64,000 nt of DNA from Toxorhynchites rutilus septentrionalis (lineage: Eukaryota; Arthropoda; Insecta; Diptera; Culicidae), in contig NC_073746.1 in the NCBI RefSeq assembly GCF_029784135.1, positions 285,707,348 through 285,771,347 on the forward strand, written 5' to 3'. Made by a program: the position numbers and the translations under genes. How positions within the stretch are numbered: the first letter of the stretch is position 1; every line of letters begins with the position of its first letter. Positions 11,530-23,394 of the stretch are shown piece by piece. Below the pieces are notes generated by a model. It was not told the origin of the DNA. It worked only from the letters and a program-made list of their open reading frames with translations, and made no database searches.

Positions 11530-12169
11530 TATTTGATACTAGTTGACCCGGCAAAGTTAGTCCCGCACAAAATTTATTTTTCGTTATCACATCCACGTTT
11601 TCTTACTAAGCGCACGTTCATGGGTCCAATCGCAGAACTGTGCATTGATTGATCTCCTAATCTGTCCAACAAAATTACCTTTTACTATACAATTCCTAGT
11701 ACTTGTACCAAAACTTGTCATTATAATATCAGATTATTTTCAGACACAATTCTCGTTCAAGATTTTTCAAACACTTGCAAATGCCAAGTTCCTCCGTTAC
11801 ATTGAATAAATGTTTGATATAGAATATATAGTAGAATAAAGACAGCCCTAAATCGGACAATTCCTTTCTCGAGTTTTACTCTTATCAAAACATTCGGTGA
11901 TCCATTTTTATTTATATAGATAGAAGACAATATAGGAGTGCGTTTTATCACATTAAAATCCATTTCCACTTTCGAACGAAGATCAATTTCGTTAGCGCGA
12001 ACATCGAATGGACTAACAACGCTTGTCAATATGTAATTGTTAAACATATGCGAATTAAATTTTTCGAATTTTCCCATTTTCTCTAAGAGTTTTCCGAAAA
12101 ATTTCAATTGTCATTTTTGGTTGGAATGTTTGGTTGAAATATGTGTATTATTGTGGACCCTTTCTGCAT
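11530..12169 (+). repeat. 5' part of a dispersed element starting ACTAGTTGACCCGGC
   Basis: ACTAGTTGACCCGGCAAAGT at about 11537 is, from memory, a common beginning of an unclassified insect repeat and is followed by AT-rich spacer. It appears continuous with the tandem block that follows. No open frame is credible. Class not decided. Confidence 0.45.
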
Positions 12170-12975
12170 TCCAGAGGAGGGAGGAGTATCATACCATCAT
12201 AGAAACATTTTTCGAACCCAAAAATCCTCACTTCACAAATTTGGCTCCATTTGCTTGATTAGTTCTCGAGTTGATTAGGTCTCGAATTTCATTTGTATGG
12301 CAGCCCCCTACTTAGAGAGAAGGGAAGGGGTGTCTAACCACCGTAGAAACGTTTCGTGTCCCCTAAAACCTCCACATACCCAATTTGGTTCAATTTGCTT
12401 GGATAGTTCTCGAGTTATGCAGAAATTTGTATTTAATTTGTATAGCAGCATCCCTTAGCGAGGGGGTAGATGTGTCGAACCACTATAGACACGTTCATCG
12501 ATCCGTAAAACCTCTACATGTCAAGTTTGATACCATTTGTTTGATTAGTTCTCGAGTTATCCAGCCCCTTACGCCCCTATAGAGAGGAGGAGGGGTGTCA
12601 AACCACTTCAGAAACGTTTCTTGCCTCCTAAAACCCTCACATGTCAAATTTGGTTCTGTTTACTGGATAAGTTCTTGAGTTTTGCAGAAATTTATGCTTC
12701 ATTTGCATGGCAGTCTCCTCTTAGAGAGGGGAAGGAGTGTCGAACCACCATAGCAACGTTTATCGATCCCTAAAACCTCTATATGCCATGTTTGATTCCA
12801 TTTGGTTGATTAGTTCTCGAGTTATGCAGCGCCCCTGTAGAGAGGGGGAAAAGTGTCAAACCACTTTAGAAACTATTCTTGCCTCCTAAAACCTCCACAT
12901 GCCAAATTTGGTTATGTTTGTTTCATTAGTTTTTGAGTTATGCAGACATTTATGCTTCATTTGATATATTATGCT
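12170..12975 (+). repeat. ~134-bp tandem repeats, about six units
   Basis: Each unit carries GGCAGCCCCC, TAGAGAG.GGAAGGGGTGTC, AACCACC.TAGAAACGTTTC, CCTAAAACCTCCACATG, AATTTGGTTC and TTAGTTCTCGAGTTATGCAG in that order. The AGAAACG landmark recurs near 12201, 12345, 12485, 12610, 12752 and 12868, giving spacings of 116-144 bp. Units are diverged from each other, so the array is old. Non-coding. Confidence 0.85.
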
Positions 12976-12979
12976 TATG

Positions 12980-15660
12980 ACGAAAATTAGTGCCGCCGAT
13001 TCCAACGTGGATTTTCAGGTGACGTTCTTTTTTTCACGCAGTTTACGCGGATTTTTGAAAAAAACACGGTTTTATTCATGATGTACGTATCCCCCGCGTA
13101 AAAAAAAACCCTTGTGTACTTTGAATAAAATATTTTTCAAATTATCCATATCAACCGGTAACAAAATCATTCTTTCAGTTCGAATATACTTTCTCTCAAC
13201 TATTTTTGATCTGTTAATAGTTTGTTAATATTTTGTCTAGCACTGTATGCATATGCACGGGTACTATACCGCCGGAATCGTAAACTGATTGGATGCCCCA
13301 TGGTGATGGCGCACGAGCATGGATTGCCAAGGATGTAAAGTTCGCATTGTAGGCAATGATCGGCTGGAAGGTTGCTCTGTCGGATTGACGTAGTTATGCA
13401 GGAATGTTATGTACCCGAACACATAGATGTAGATGTGTATAAACTTGATGAAATTCAATTGTATATTTCGTTAGAATGTTTTTGGTGCGAATACCAAGAA
13501 CGTGATGTCACGATTGTATTTCTCGGAATGACACAATCGCATGGTACGCAACTGCATTTGAACGAATCGTTGCGATGATGCTTTTAAAGCTAGTACAATT
13601 ATGGAAAAAAATAGTCGAAAAGTAAGTTTTAACAAATCCTAAATGCGAAAGATATTATTCGGACCAAATTAACTGCACCCAACATTGTTCCCTGATTTCG
13701 CGGAACACTCTTTCTGGTCTTGTGTCAACATGCACTTAGTCACACCATTTCACCCGCCAAAAAGCTCACGGCACGTCAGCTAAACGCCTATTCGCTTGGC
13801 CCATACACCAACCATACTACGGCACGATGACATTGGCCGTCAAGCGGATGAGTGCCGGATAAATTCCGGCGGCTTTTGGCGAATTATCTAACGCGGTGCT
13901 TCCATCCTGCAAGGACATTGGAAGCACACGTTCATTGCGAGTCGCATAAATCTAACAGTGTTAAATTGCCCTCTAGAGCTTCGGAACTCCAGCTTTGATG
14001 TTTCTCCGGATGAGTAGCGGTTGAGGTTCTCCTCGCGTGGAAAGTCTGGGCACAGGTTTGGTATTTTCAAATTACCACTGTCACTTTTGAATCAAATCAA
14101 ACAAACAGTTCGTTTTGTATGGCGCGTGTGTCTGACTGAGTGAGCAGTTTCTTGTTATAAGCACTATTGCTCTAGCGAACCGAGGGAGGGGATGAATTTG
14201 TCCTCGGGGTACGAAAAAACAGTCATGTTTGCACCATGAGAGCTACCTTCGTGTGTTAATCAAAGCTTTGAGCCGGTCGGCGTTCGAATTCATCAGGTAT
14301 ACTGAATGCCAGCAGACTGAAGGAAAGCACTAAATGATGACCGTTTCGTTGAGAGCCGATTATGGCGAAGCCATTAGCTGATTGCTCTCGAGTAGGCAAC
14401 ACTCTAAAGGATTTGGCCTAATCCACGTTTCAGTGTGTTGACACTCCCAAGTCAAGAAAAAGCGCTCAATACGTGACGTAATCATTATTCTCCGAAATGT
14501 ACACAAAAACGCTTTCCGTTTCCTGTTTGTTTGCCCAAAATTTCAAATCACCGAATCAATCTAAACTAGCGCGTAGGATTTTTTCTTCTCCTACCATCCC
14601 GCACATAACAATTATGAGCTAACGTGAAATATGGGAAATTGTTGACAAATTCTCTGCTGCATACATTCTTTCCTGCCAGTCGTTTCCACACCGGAGGCTA
14701 ATGTAAATTTCCGAAACCTAATCTCCACTCTTGAAGCGCCTGAGCAAAGCTCCTGTCCTTGCAGGATAGAAAACCCTGGCTAAGGTTCACATCTGCGGCC
14801 GAAGAGTAAATGATGAAAAATTGGTTCTCCCACTGGCTGAGCCCCTGCTGCTCTCGGCCATCCGACTGGTTCCAGCAAGACCTGTCACAGCGGTAATATC
14901 CGCACACTTTCTCCTTCGGTCAATTTAATGGCAGCGCTCCAAAGACGAAGGCATAGTCGCAGGGAATGGGAACCCCGGCAAATCGATGACCACCGTTGGC
15001 ACCAGCAGCATTGGAAGGCGGAAGAAAGCGTTTTTATTTTCCGTCCTCCGATTACGCGAATCTTTCATGGCCACGGCCGCAGAGTGTCGTGTGCGTGATC
15101 GGTGCCTTCCGCTGTGGCCAGATTCGTAATGCCGCAGCTACCGTCTAGCCGGAGTCATTGGACCCTTGATTCGAAGAGATTTGTGTGTGAGTGTGTGTAG
15201 CAATGTACGACTCATTCCATAGCCGTAATCAAACCGAATGAATTAGCTTCGATGGGAGCGGCGTTATGTCGTTGGAGGACGGTGAATTATACACATTTTA
15301 GCACAATCTTGAAACGTCTCTGATTGGTCATATATTACGACGTAAGACTTACGTCTTTCTGGAATGGTACCTTTTTTATAAAAAATATACGTTGATAATC
15401 CAAAATGTTGCGTCATTGAATGTTGAATTATTAATTTGTGTATCAATCAATCAGGAAAAGATCAAAGATTTCTTCGACATGTAAACAAAGTAATTTTCAA
15501 CAGCTAAAATATGTGTTTCAACTAAAAATAAGAGTTATTTACAAATATATCGGAATTAAACACCAAAGTAGCAGAAAGAAGCAATTTTTTTCACCCGTAA
15601 CTTCGTGCCCATAAATGGCAAAACACCAATCGCAGCTATTCATCGTGCCCCAGTTAGTTA
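12980..15660. other. Non-transposon stretch, GC-richer from 13.7 to 15.3 kb
   Basis: A CGCGTAAA-type fragment lies at 13020-13100. The rest holds no element I recognise. From about 13690 to 15250 composition is balanced (runs such as GTGCCGGATAAATTCCGGCGGC), with short open frames of 60-70 codons only. A perfect 17-nt palindrome, GACGTAAGACTTACGTC, is at 15339-15355. Candidate for conserved non-coding or intronic host sequence. Confidence 0.4.
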
Positions 15661-15666
15661 CAAATA

Positions 15667-16850
15667 CAGGTCGGACTTGATTATCCGGAATGTTGATTTG
15701 TTTTCACTCCGGATAACCGAATTTTCCAGATAATCAAATCATATAAAAAATTAAAAGAAAATCTATTCGTAAACATAAAATAATCATGCACTGAATTATT
15801 TATATATTGCAGTGTCGTAGCCAGAGAACGACTAGTGTTCCCTGGGGGGAGGGATAGTGTTTTGAAAATCGAAAAAATAAAATTCATCGCCTTCTTACAG
15901 CTCATGAACCAAAATATTATTCAAATGGTCAAATTTTGGGAATTAGATGACAAAAAAATCGAGATGACAGTAGATCTCGACGTTTCATGCAATTTGAAGA
16001 CATTTGACATCATCTTTATTTTTTTGATAGCTCCGATTTCATGCACTCTCCTCTTGGGTGATTTCACGGTTTTCGGAAGACTAGAACTTTGGCGTCTTTG
16101 CGACAATAGTAAATAAAGTCTGATTGAGCTGGAATGTTGTATAGCGTATGTTGTCGAGAGAATCAACATTATTCAGGAGGTCCCATTCGTAAATTTGAGA
16201 TGACCATTTTCATTGTCACTCTAATGCACATCATTATTCATGAATTTGTTTCTAAACTGAAATAAATAATAATTTGCCAAACTAGTTTTATTGGATTTGC
16301 TCTGCGATAATATCGTAACATATGAAGATGCTAATTAGACATCTTTTGAGAATCCAATAAATCAAAGAACTATCCAAGCGGATTCAAGAGTTTATCATTT
16401 ATTTTGTACTCTTAGCAACAATCTCAACACTCTTACCCCAAGTTTTCCATTTCCTTACTTCGTCCATGATTATTCGAATGATCATATTATATGTGATACA
16501 CCGTGGATAACCGAATTTAAACATACTATACGAACCCTGCTCATCTTAGCTACATCCATGTTTCATTAAATTATGATATTAGGTATTTTAAATATTAAAT
16601 CAATGAATTCATTTAAATTTGGAATTTTCAACGTATATAAGTATACTTTGGATAATCGAAACTAGTTGTATGGAACAACCCCTATTCCATCCCCCCCCCC
16701 CTCTTATACCTAGCTACGTTCAATATTGTTCAAATAATCATATTTATAAAGTATATTAACAACTTATTAAAAAATTTTGATACAAAAAAATTAAAACCAA
16801 AATACTCCGGATAATCGAGTCTAAAATTATGGATAATCGAGTCCGACCTG
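15667..16850. mobile_element. pogo/Tigger-like non-autonomous element
   Basis: Left end CAGGTCGGACTTGATTATCC pairs with right end GGATAATCGAGTCCGACCTG as a ~20-bp inverted repeat. TA precedes the left end (15665-15666); the right flank is TG, probably mutated. Additional GGATAATCGA-type subterminal copies occur at both ends (15709, 16503, 16650, 16808). The interior is AT-rich and holds a copy of the foldback repeat (15806-16222). No transposase is present. Assignment to pogo is from the CAG..GATTATC ends. Confidence 0.7.
15806..16222. repeat. Foldback repeat copy inside the pogo-like element
   Basis: Contains CATGCAATTTGAAGACATTTG (inverse of the 9605 module), TCTGATTGAGCTGGAATGTTG and GAGATGACCATTTTCATTGTCACTCTAATG, matching the block at 9586-10742. 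Confidence 0.6.
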
Positions 16851-16852
16851 TG

Positions 16853-17262
16853 TTACATTTTGCAAACCCTGTTGGTCCTGGTGTTTCTCTAAAAATGGTG
16901 TGAAGCGGGTGTCTCCCAGGTACGGATCCGTGTGGAATTTTCTGCCAAACAATTCCATCAATTGACGTTTCCATATCCTGATTGTTTTCTTCACAATAAT
17001 CTTCGGAGTTAGAGGGCAATTTCTTTCTTTTTTGTCCCCTACGTGTGTTCACAATGTTCTCTTCATCATCGGTGTCGAGTAGATCAGAGTCTGTGTCCAA
17101 TAGATCATATATACTATTCATTCTGTCAGGTCTTAATTCTTCGCCTATTTCAGAGCATAGTTCGTTGAGATCATTTTTTCCTCCAACAATTTTCTTGTTT
17201 TTACATGCTAGGACAAAATTTTTGAATTTATATTTTGATAATCCATCAATAATAATATACAA
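16853..17262 (-). pseudogene. piggyBac-like transposase N-terminal fragment
   Basis: Minus-strand frame with an acidic stretch (YDLLDTDSDLLDTDDEE), a basic patch (RRGQKRKK), then DGIVWQKIPHGSVPGRHPLH and FRETPGPTGFAKCN. The acidic N-terminus followed by a W..I..G...GR.P.HNIF....GPT pattern is what I know from PGBD4-type piggyBac transposases. The frame runs straight into the terminal repeat of the pogo-like MITE, after which the family sequence stops. I find no DDD catalytic domain on the far side of the MITE. A likely start is the internal Met before NSIYDLL. Confidence 0.65.
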
Positions 17263-17800
17263 AAATTATCACTTACTATTTTTATTCATTTATTACTGAA
17301 ATATGACTTTAAAAAAAATCAAAACGAGTAGGAAGTTTAAATGCAAAAACTTTACAAAAACTCATATAGTTTCCAGCGATTTCCGATGTCGGTTTCCAGA
17401 AGAGAAACAGGGATTGAGAAATAAAGTAACTTTATGATAAGGTACACCAGTTGAAATCGACTAACATTGCTGCAGATGCCGGACGTTATTTGTCGGTGAT
17501 TGCTGTATGAATGAATGATGATGAATTAAAAAAATAAGAAACGTTCATATTTCGTTCTTCAGTATGTTCTACATACTTTATGAATACACATACATGATAC
17601 CAGTAAAATTTGTTAATTTTGCAAATAGGAGTCGTTCAAAGATTACGTAACGCAATATTTTTACTCTTGAAGACTCCATCTTCTCTACATATCATGTAAC
17701 AAAAGCTCATTTGCATAGAAATGTTTTGATTTAATTGGATTTATTTCTAAACAAGTTAGCACAAGACATCCCCTCCTTCCTTTTTGAGTGCGTTACATAG
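17263..17800. other. AT-rich non-coding stretch
   Basis: Nothing recognised. Confidence 0.5.
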
Positions 17801-17802
17801 TA

Positions 17803-19730
17803 CAGTAATGTCTCGATTATCAAAAAAAAACTCAAAGCTCAGAAAAAAATCGCGTGATATAATGGTAACGTGATATATTCGAAGCTTTTTTTGTAATGAA
17901 AAAACCTGTGTTTCATCTCCAATATGTAAAATTTAAACACGTTTTTCCCTGTGATATGCAAAATATACAGAAATTTATTTATCGCAACATTTATTACATG
18001 AGCTGTAATTCAACATGTTATTACACGATGCAACATAACATATCGAGATTATTGTTGCAAAGCTCTTCTCATAGCAATTTCACATATACTTCTTAAAAAC
18101 GTTCATATACTATAAAAGTGATTTGTTCTGTGTGTTCCATCTTATAACTCGAATTATTTACTGTCTATCTGTGTAGATTGTCTTCTGCTGGTGTTATACG
18201 ATCACATATTTCAGAGTTGTTATTTCCAGTTGATATCTGTAGGCATTCACTTACTTCTTCATATTTCTCAAAATCGATCTCTTCAATCCTTTCTTATTGG
18301 ACATTCTCTATAATGATAACATGTGACACTGTGGCACATTCTTTCCCCTTTGAGGTTCGGTACAACTATTCAAGTTTCAGGAGCAGGAATCATAAAAAAA
18401 GTTTGACATGGAATCATAAACATGGTGTCAAGACTCGAATAGTAAAAAAAAAACAAAATAATATATCTTTTAACGTTCTTTAGTGCCTTTTTCAATGTTT
18501 CTGAAATTAATATGATTGACGATTCTAACTTTATTCGGTAGATTAGTTTTATATTCCAATTATTCCCGGGTCCATTGGCATTTGTAGAAACAGCTCATAT
18601 TAATCTAATATCTGAGAAATTTAATCCCCAATCCCTCAATGGCGCGAAGAGCAGTTATCCAACATATTGATAGAACGATTTTAGGTTGTAGTTTTTTTTG
18701 TTAAAAACTGACAAGCTTCCGAAATAAACTGATTTTGGAACCACTCACAAAATAGTTGCCGGTTCACCCAGCAACAGCAGTTTCATAGTATCAGTAAAAA
18801 AGGAACACGATATGAAAGTTATTTTGTTTTGTCAGTAATGATTTCTGCAACACTTTTTTTTTTCTCCGAATGAGTTAATGCATTGTTTCCATATTTTATA
18901 AAGTAAACTAGATTCGTCGCGATTACCGAGATTATATACCTGGTTGAAACTATCTATTACCCGATAATCGATTGAAAACTTTCCACCACAAACAATATTT
19001 GAAGCTTACGAATGCCGAACTCTTTTTAAAATTAAGGCACTACTATACTCGAAAGATGCAAGTGCTCCAAAATTACGTACGGATTTTATAGTTTTTTTTT
19101 TGTGTTTTTCAAAGTGAACCATTTTTGTTATCTTTGATGTCCAACTTTCTGGTGCTCTGGTCACGATAGTTTTGACATGGAAGGGGTCACTTCCTATAAC
19201 ATTCAAGGTGGATATCGTCAAAAAACTAGTCAAAGCCCACATTCATTTAAACATACCACCGATTCAATTCACGTCCCGGTGGATTTTTTATCTCGCCTAT
19301 TTGTTGTTCCAAAGAAATAAATACAAACTTCAATTCGCAAAAGTTGTCACAAAAATGTGTCACCGGCTACCTCCAAATGGAACTTCAACAAATTGATGAA
19401 ATAAAATACTGTACTACTGATTCTTACACTTGATAAACGGCACAGCCCGTAATTTCATTTCAAAAAATCAAAGGGACATTTGCTCAGAATCAACCATAAT
19501 TGTTGATTCTAGGCTTATGAAATTAGTACGGGAGGCTTTCAAAAGAAAGGCGCTACGAATACTTAAAAATATGTTTTACTGCTTAATCCTCAATGTTCAA
19601 TAACTCAACGACGAATTGAAATTTGTATATTATTTCTTTTATTTCTAAAAATGTGATATGAACAAAACATTTTTAAGTGATGAAATCGAGAGTGATAAAA
19701 ACGCCCAGTGATATAATCGAGACGTCACTG
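17803..19730. mobile_element. pogo-like element with TCTCGATTAT inverted repeats
   Basis: Left end CAGTAATGTCTCGATTAT pairs with right end ATAATCGAGACGTCACTG, with TA on both outer sides (17801-17802, 19731-19732). Subterminal GTGATATA motifs occur near both ends. The interior is ~1.9 kb, AT-rich and mostly uninterpretable, apart from a possible transposase tail at 18170-18330. A lone right end of the same kind ends at 22935. Confidence 0.7.
18170..18330 (-). pseudogene. Possible pogo transposase C-terminal remnant
   Basis: On the minus strand a frame reads ...IEEIDFEKYEEVSECLQIS...NNNSEICDRITPAED, an acidic tail. This resembles the acidic C-terminal tails of Tigger/jerky-type DDE proteins in character rather than by clear identity. 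It lies inside the TIR-bounded element, which supports the reading. Low confidence. Confidence 0.3.
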
Positions 19731-19732
19731 TA

Positions 19733-20808
19733 TTTGACTATTTGAATAATCTTATAAACCTGATTAGTGGCCGTTTCGAGTGGCTCTACTCTGACATGAA
19801 AGCGTCTAAAATAGTTTTCTTCATGTTGTTTCGTATATTAATTCCTACCATGTAGCGTCCATTTTGTGTGTATTAGACTACTTCCCCACATCTCACGTGT
19901 GCAAAAACCTTTTTTTTTCCAAATTTTGATATGTTATTCTTTCAATTAAGTGTTTCACAAATCGGTTGTAGATAGTTCGAGAAGTAAAACCACCCCTTTT
20001 CCTGAATGAAGTCATACCTCAGACCCCCACAGCTAAATATCTTTGAGAATCCTATCTTTATTTTTTATTTTTCTAACTGAATAATTATCAATTTAAAAGC
20101 TTTGCAGATAGTTAAATGAGTAAACTTGACGTGCTGTGCGAACCAGCTAAAAGTGTTGAATGTCACTGTAATACAGAAAAAAAAATTCTCATCATACTCA
20201 ATAGACGTAAAATTTAGTGAATATCAAGTGTAATTAATATTTATTAATACAAATTACTCACAAACTTAAAAAAAAACATTCAAATCGTAAACCACTCTAT
20301 CCGCAACTACCAAAATATCAAAATACGGTTCAATATTGGTTAGTTAAAGCCTTAAATTTTCGCGTTCGTTGATTTGTAACTAGAACTTATGACAACCTTC
20401 ATTGTTCTCCTGCTTGAGCTCCTCATCTGTGCCGATGATAATCAACTTTTCTTGCATTATCACCTTGGCTCATTCCATGGCTGTGATATAGTACGGATTT
20501 ATTATTCATTGAGAAATTTTAAAATTTTTAAGATCCTAAAACAACTTTGTAAAATCCTTCTGTAATGCATCCAACTGAGTGACATATGATAATATATATA
20601 ATATCGTCGCCCTGCAGCTGAAACACAAATTCAAAAGAGCTGATAATCTCGCTGTGCAAGAGACTCTTGGTGGTCAGCGAACTCCAGCGTATAGAAATAA
20701 CCGAGTAAAGATTTCGTCGTTTTTCTCATATAGCTGAGCAAATAATCGGGTGTTCGAAGAATTACTTCGAAGCTTATTGACATAACATATAGTAAAGACT
20801 GATTCGAT
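19733..20808. other. Non-coding stretch with dispersed repeat copy 2
   Basis: 20118-20290 is the partner of the repeat at 2068-2225. Nothing else is recognised. The segment between about 20340 and 20720 could be further remnants of the hAT element next to it. Confidence 0.4.
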
Positions 20809-22057
20809 CTAGGGTAGATTTTTTTTGCTACTAAATGAGGCCTGAAAGATCGGTTCCCCTCTGGAATCAGTCTCCATATGTGTAGTAAAAATCATTTCTT
20901 GCCACATATTTTCACCTTTAATATATTGAACATATCCTGACAACAAAGCTTCATTGCTGGGTAATGTAAATTCGTCCAGCTGGAGAGAAAATCTGTTGGT
21001 GTATAATAAATTGAATAACATTTTTCCCTCTTCGCGACCCATCTCAAGTTTCCTGAAATAATTAGAATAAATAGTTACGCCATGCACATAGGTAACCAAG
21101 CATTTTCTAAACTATTCTAAGTTATTCTAGTTCACTTCATTTAGCTATGTAAACACGTTGTAATCTCTTGAATTAAATTAGTAGATGAGTGTATTATCCA
21201 TCAAGCTCCAACGTATTTCAGAACGCAACTTGCAACCTAAGGGCAAGCTTGTTATACAGTAAAATATCAGAAGCATATTTGGACATGAATTTGATGATGA
21301 CTTTTTTCGTGTTAAATCACGTATATGTTTAAAATACAGAGAAATTTTAAACGTGCCTGAAGGACTTGTACGCTCAAACACATTATCTTGCGCGAATCTG
21401 TTCACGTTTTTTTACTGGCCGAATTTTTCATCTTGTACTTTTTGTACAAGATGAAAATTTTCTTTTCTTCTAGAGCACTTCTTGTTTTTCTTTTCTCCTA
21501 GTGCACGCTCCTCGTCTTGTTGAGTTTCTAAAATGTGCAGCAATAATACTTTTTACTAAAATATTAACACTTTGAAGATTAGGCTCGTTGTAAAGATGAC
21601 ATTTCACACTAATTTGTTTTTTGAGTTTCTGATTTGTTTCATTCAGTTGTGAGTTAAAAGGTGTTAACAATGGAGGTCAACAAAGAGAAAAAATGGGAAA
21701 TTTTAGTTTTTCTTTATAAATGCGAAAATGCAATCATGAATTTGTGAATGGAGTTTATGGTGCCGATACTGCAACAGTAGAATACGTGCTATTTAATTAT
21801 TTTTTTAAATGTTTTCATTTCTTTCTTAATAATGGATTACTTTTCCCCAACCTAATATTAGTCATTCTTATAACAGAGTGGTTCACGTAACACAACTTAT
21901 GCAGCATCTTAAATATTTCAAATAAGAACTTTTGGTTTTTCATAGAGGTCGATTTTCAGACCTCGTCGACCCTTAAAATCAATTTTCGTTTGTGTCGACC
22001 CCTGGGAAACCGAAATCGACCCCAGGAGGTCGATATCGACCACTTTGAGAAACCCTG
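20809..22057 (-). mobile_element. hAT element, ZBED5/Charlie-like, degenerate
   Basis: A minus-strand frame at 20809-21099 contains FSLQLDEFTLPSNEALLSGY, then VQYIKG, EEMIFTT-like and GEPIFQ. This follows the pattern LQLDES....LL.FVRY....EE.LFC......T.GE.IF of the hAT transposase core, including the LQLDE catalytic Asp region. The element's 5' end is recognisable at 22057 (CAGGGTTTCTCAAAGTGG on the minus strand), followed by GTCGATATCGACC repeats. The zinc finger and C-terminal dimerisation parts are not recognisable, and a mariner fragment interrupts the interval. The 3' end is undefined. Confidence 0.65.
21520..21800 (+). pseudogene. mariner 5' region and N-terminal fragment, copy 1
   Basis: Carries the 5' leader (TTAGGCTCGTT..., TTTCATTCAGTTGTGAGTTA) and an ATG at 21670 beginning MEVNKEK. 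A frameshift follows, then EFVNGVYGADTATVEYV. This is the first helix-turn-helix of a mariner transposase. It is colinear with 62560-62815 and stops at the same point as that copy. Confidence 0.7.
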
Positions 22058-22166
22058 TGTTATACCTTGTATATGCTGCAAACAGGTTTCAATTTATCGA
22101 TTTAGTGAATTTTTAAGATAACTTTCAAGTTGAACTCCAAAAAAATCGTTTCATTTCCCCCGGTGT

Positions 22167-22695
22167 ACCGTTTTGTCTCAAATTCCGAAAACTTAAGCTT
22201 TGTTGGCCATTAAACAGTGTCTCATTACTCAAAATGGTACCATCAATTTAATTTACAAATTCATATTCATAGTGAAACACTAAAAATATGTTTTATAACA
22301 TTTGTCTCAAATTTCGAACACCCAAAATGCAATTTTTTTTAGAAAAATCATAACTTTTGAGCTACTAGACCGATTCAGATGATCGATATATCAAATCGAA
22401 GCGAGTTAGCTATTCTTCTTCAGAAAAAAATATAACTTTCCTAAAAATTTGAATTTTGTGCTTCGAAACATTCCGAATTTGCTAACGCAAACATTTTATC
22501 GCTGGTTTTGATAGTCACTTTTTTGCAAATGCTTAGTATTATAAGTTTAGGGCAGTATCGATACCTGTGAAAGATGTTAAAATGAATCCTATATCACAAA
22601 TAATGTCAGGGTTTTTATTATTCAATTATTTAAAATATTGAAGTTCAGTAATTTCTCATTTAAAAATGAAGTGTTTGGATATTGAGACAAAACGG
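22167..22695. mobile_element. MITE with TACCGT-type inverted repeats
   Basis: Left end CCGTTTTGTCTCAAATTCCG and right end TTGAGACAAAACGG (inner part diverged) are bounded by TA on each side (22165-22166, 22696-22697). Length is 529 bp, with no coding capacity. The interior includes AAAAATCATAACTTTTGAGC and GATCGATATATCAAAT, also seen inverted near 46920-46990. Related in its ends to the MITE at 9769-10354. Confidence 0.75.
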
Positions 22696-22904
22696 TATCA
22701 TATAGAAAAAGTAATGCGGTAACTTCACGAAAAAAATGAAAACCTGCAATTTAACAATTTTGATTAAAATTTCAAAAGCGGTCATTTAACCGCTCTGGTA
22801 GGTTCAGTGTTAAATCGCAAATACTGGAGAGGAAAAAAAATGATTCAAAAAACATATGTGTTTCGAAAATATCACGAAGATATCAACAAATCACGCGAAT
22901 TTTT

Positions 22905-22935
22905 TTTTTAGCGTGATATTATCGAGACGTTATTG
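22905..22935. repeat. Lone pogo-like right end
   Basis: GCGTGATATTATCGAGACGT then TATTG and TA: same as the right end at 19730. No left partner of its own is seen. Confidence 0.55.
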
Positions 22936-22939
22936 TACT

Positions 22940-23394
22940 TCTAATCACGGGTTTTATTGTGCGATGCCGCTCGATTAATGGTTGGATTTGAAAAGAAAAC
23001 TAGCGTGGGAATGGTACTTTTCGTTTGTCTTCTTTTTGTTATATGCTTCCGGTCAGAATATGTTGCTGTCTGCAGTTGTCTATTACACCACACATTGAAT
23101 TCATGATGGGTAGGGAGTGGATTGGATTGGAATAAGGATAGGGAACACTTGTGCTTTTGTCGCGAATGAAGACGTTGATGTGTTTTCATGTTTTTTGAGA
23201 AAATCAAATCGGAGTTACTGATTTTTCTTGTTGGTGAATGGTTTTTTCTTGGTGCTTGGGCATTCAAGTTGTTCTTTCCCGGTACATTACAAAAACCTTT
23301 CTTGGTTTAATTTGGATTTTATCGATGGTTTTATGGATCAGAATGTTTATTTGATGTTAAGTGTCAACAAAATGGGATACAATAATTTTTTTAA
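22940..23394. other. Sequence upstream of the LINE
   Basis: No gene recognised. The LINE 5' boundary may lie somewhere in 23390-23520. Confidence 0.4.
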
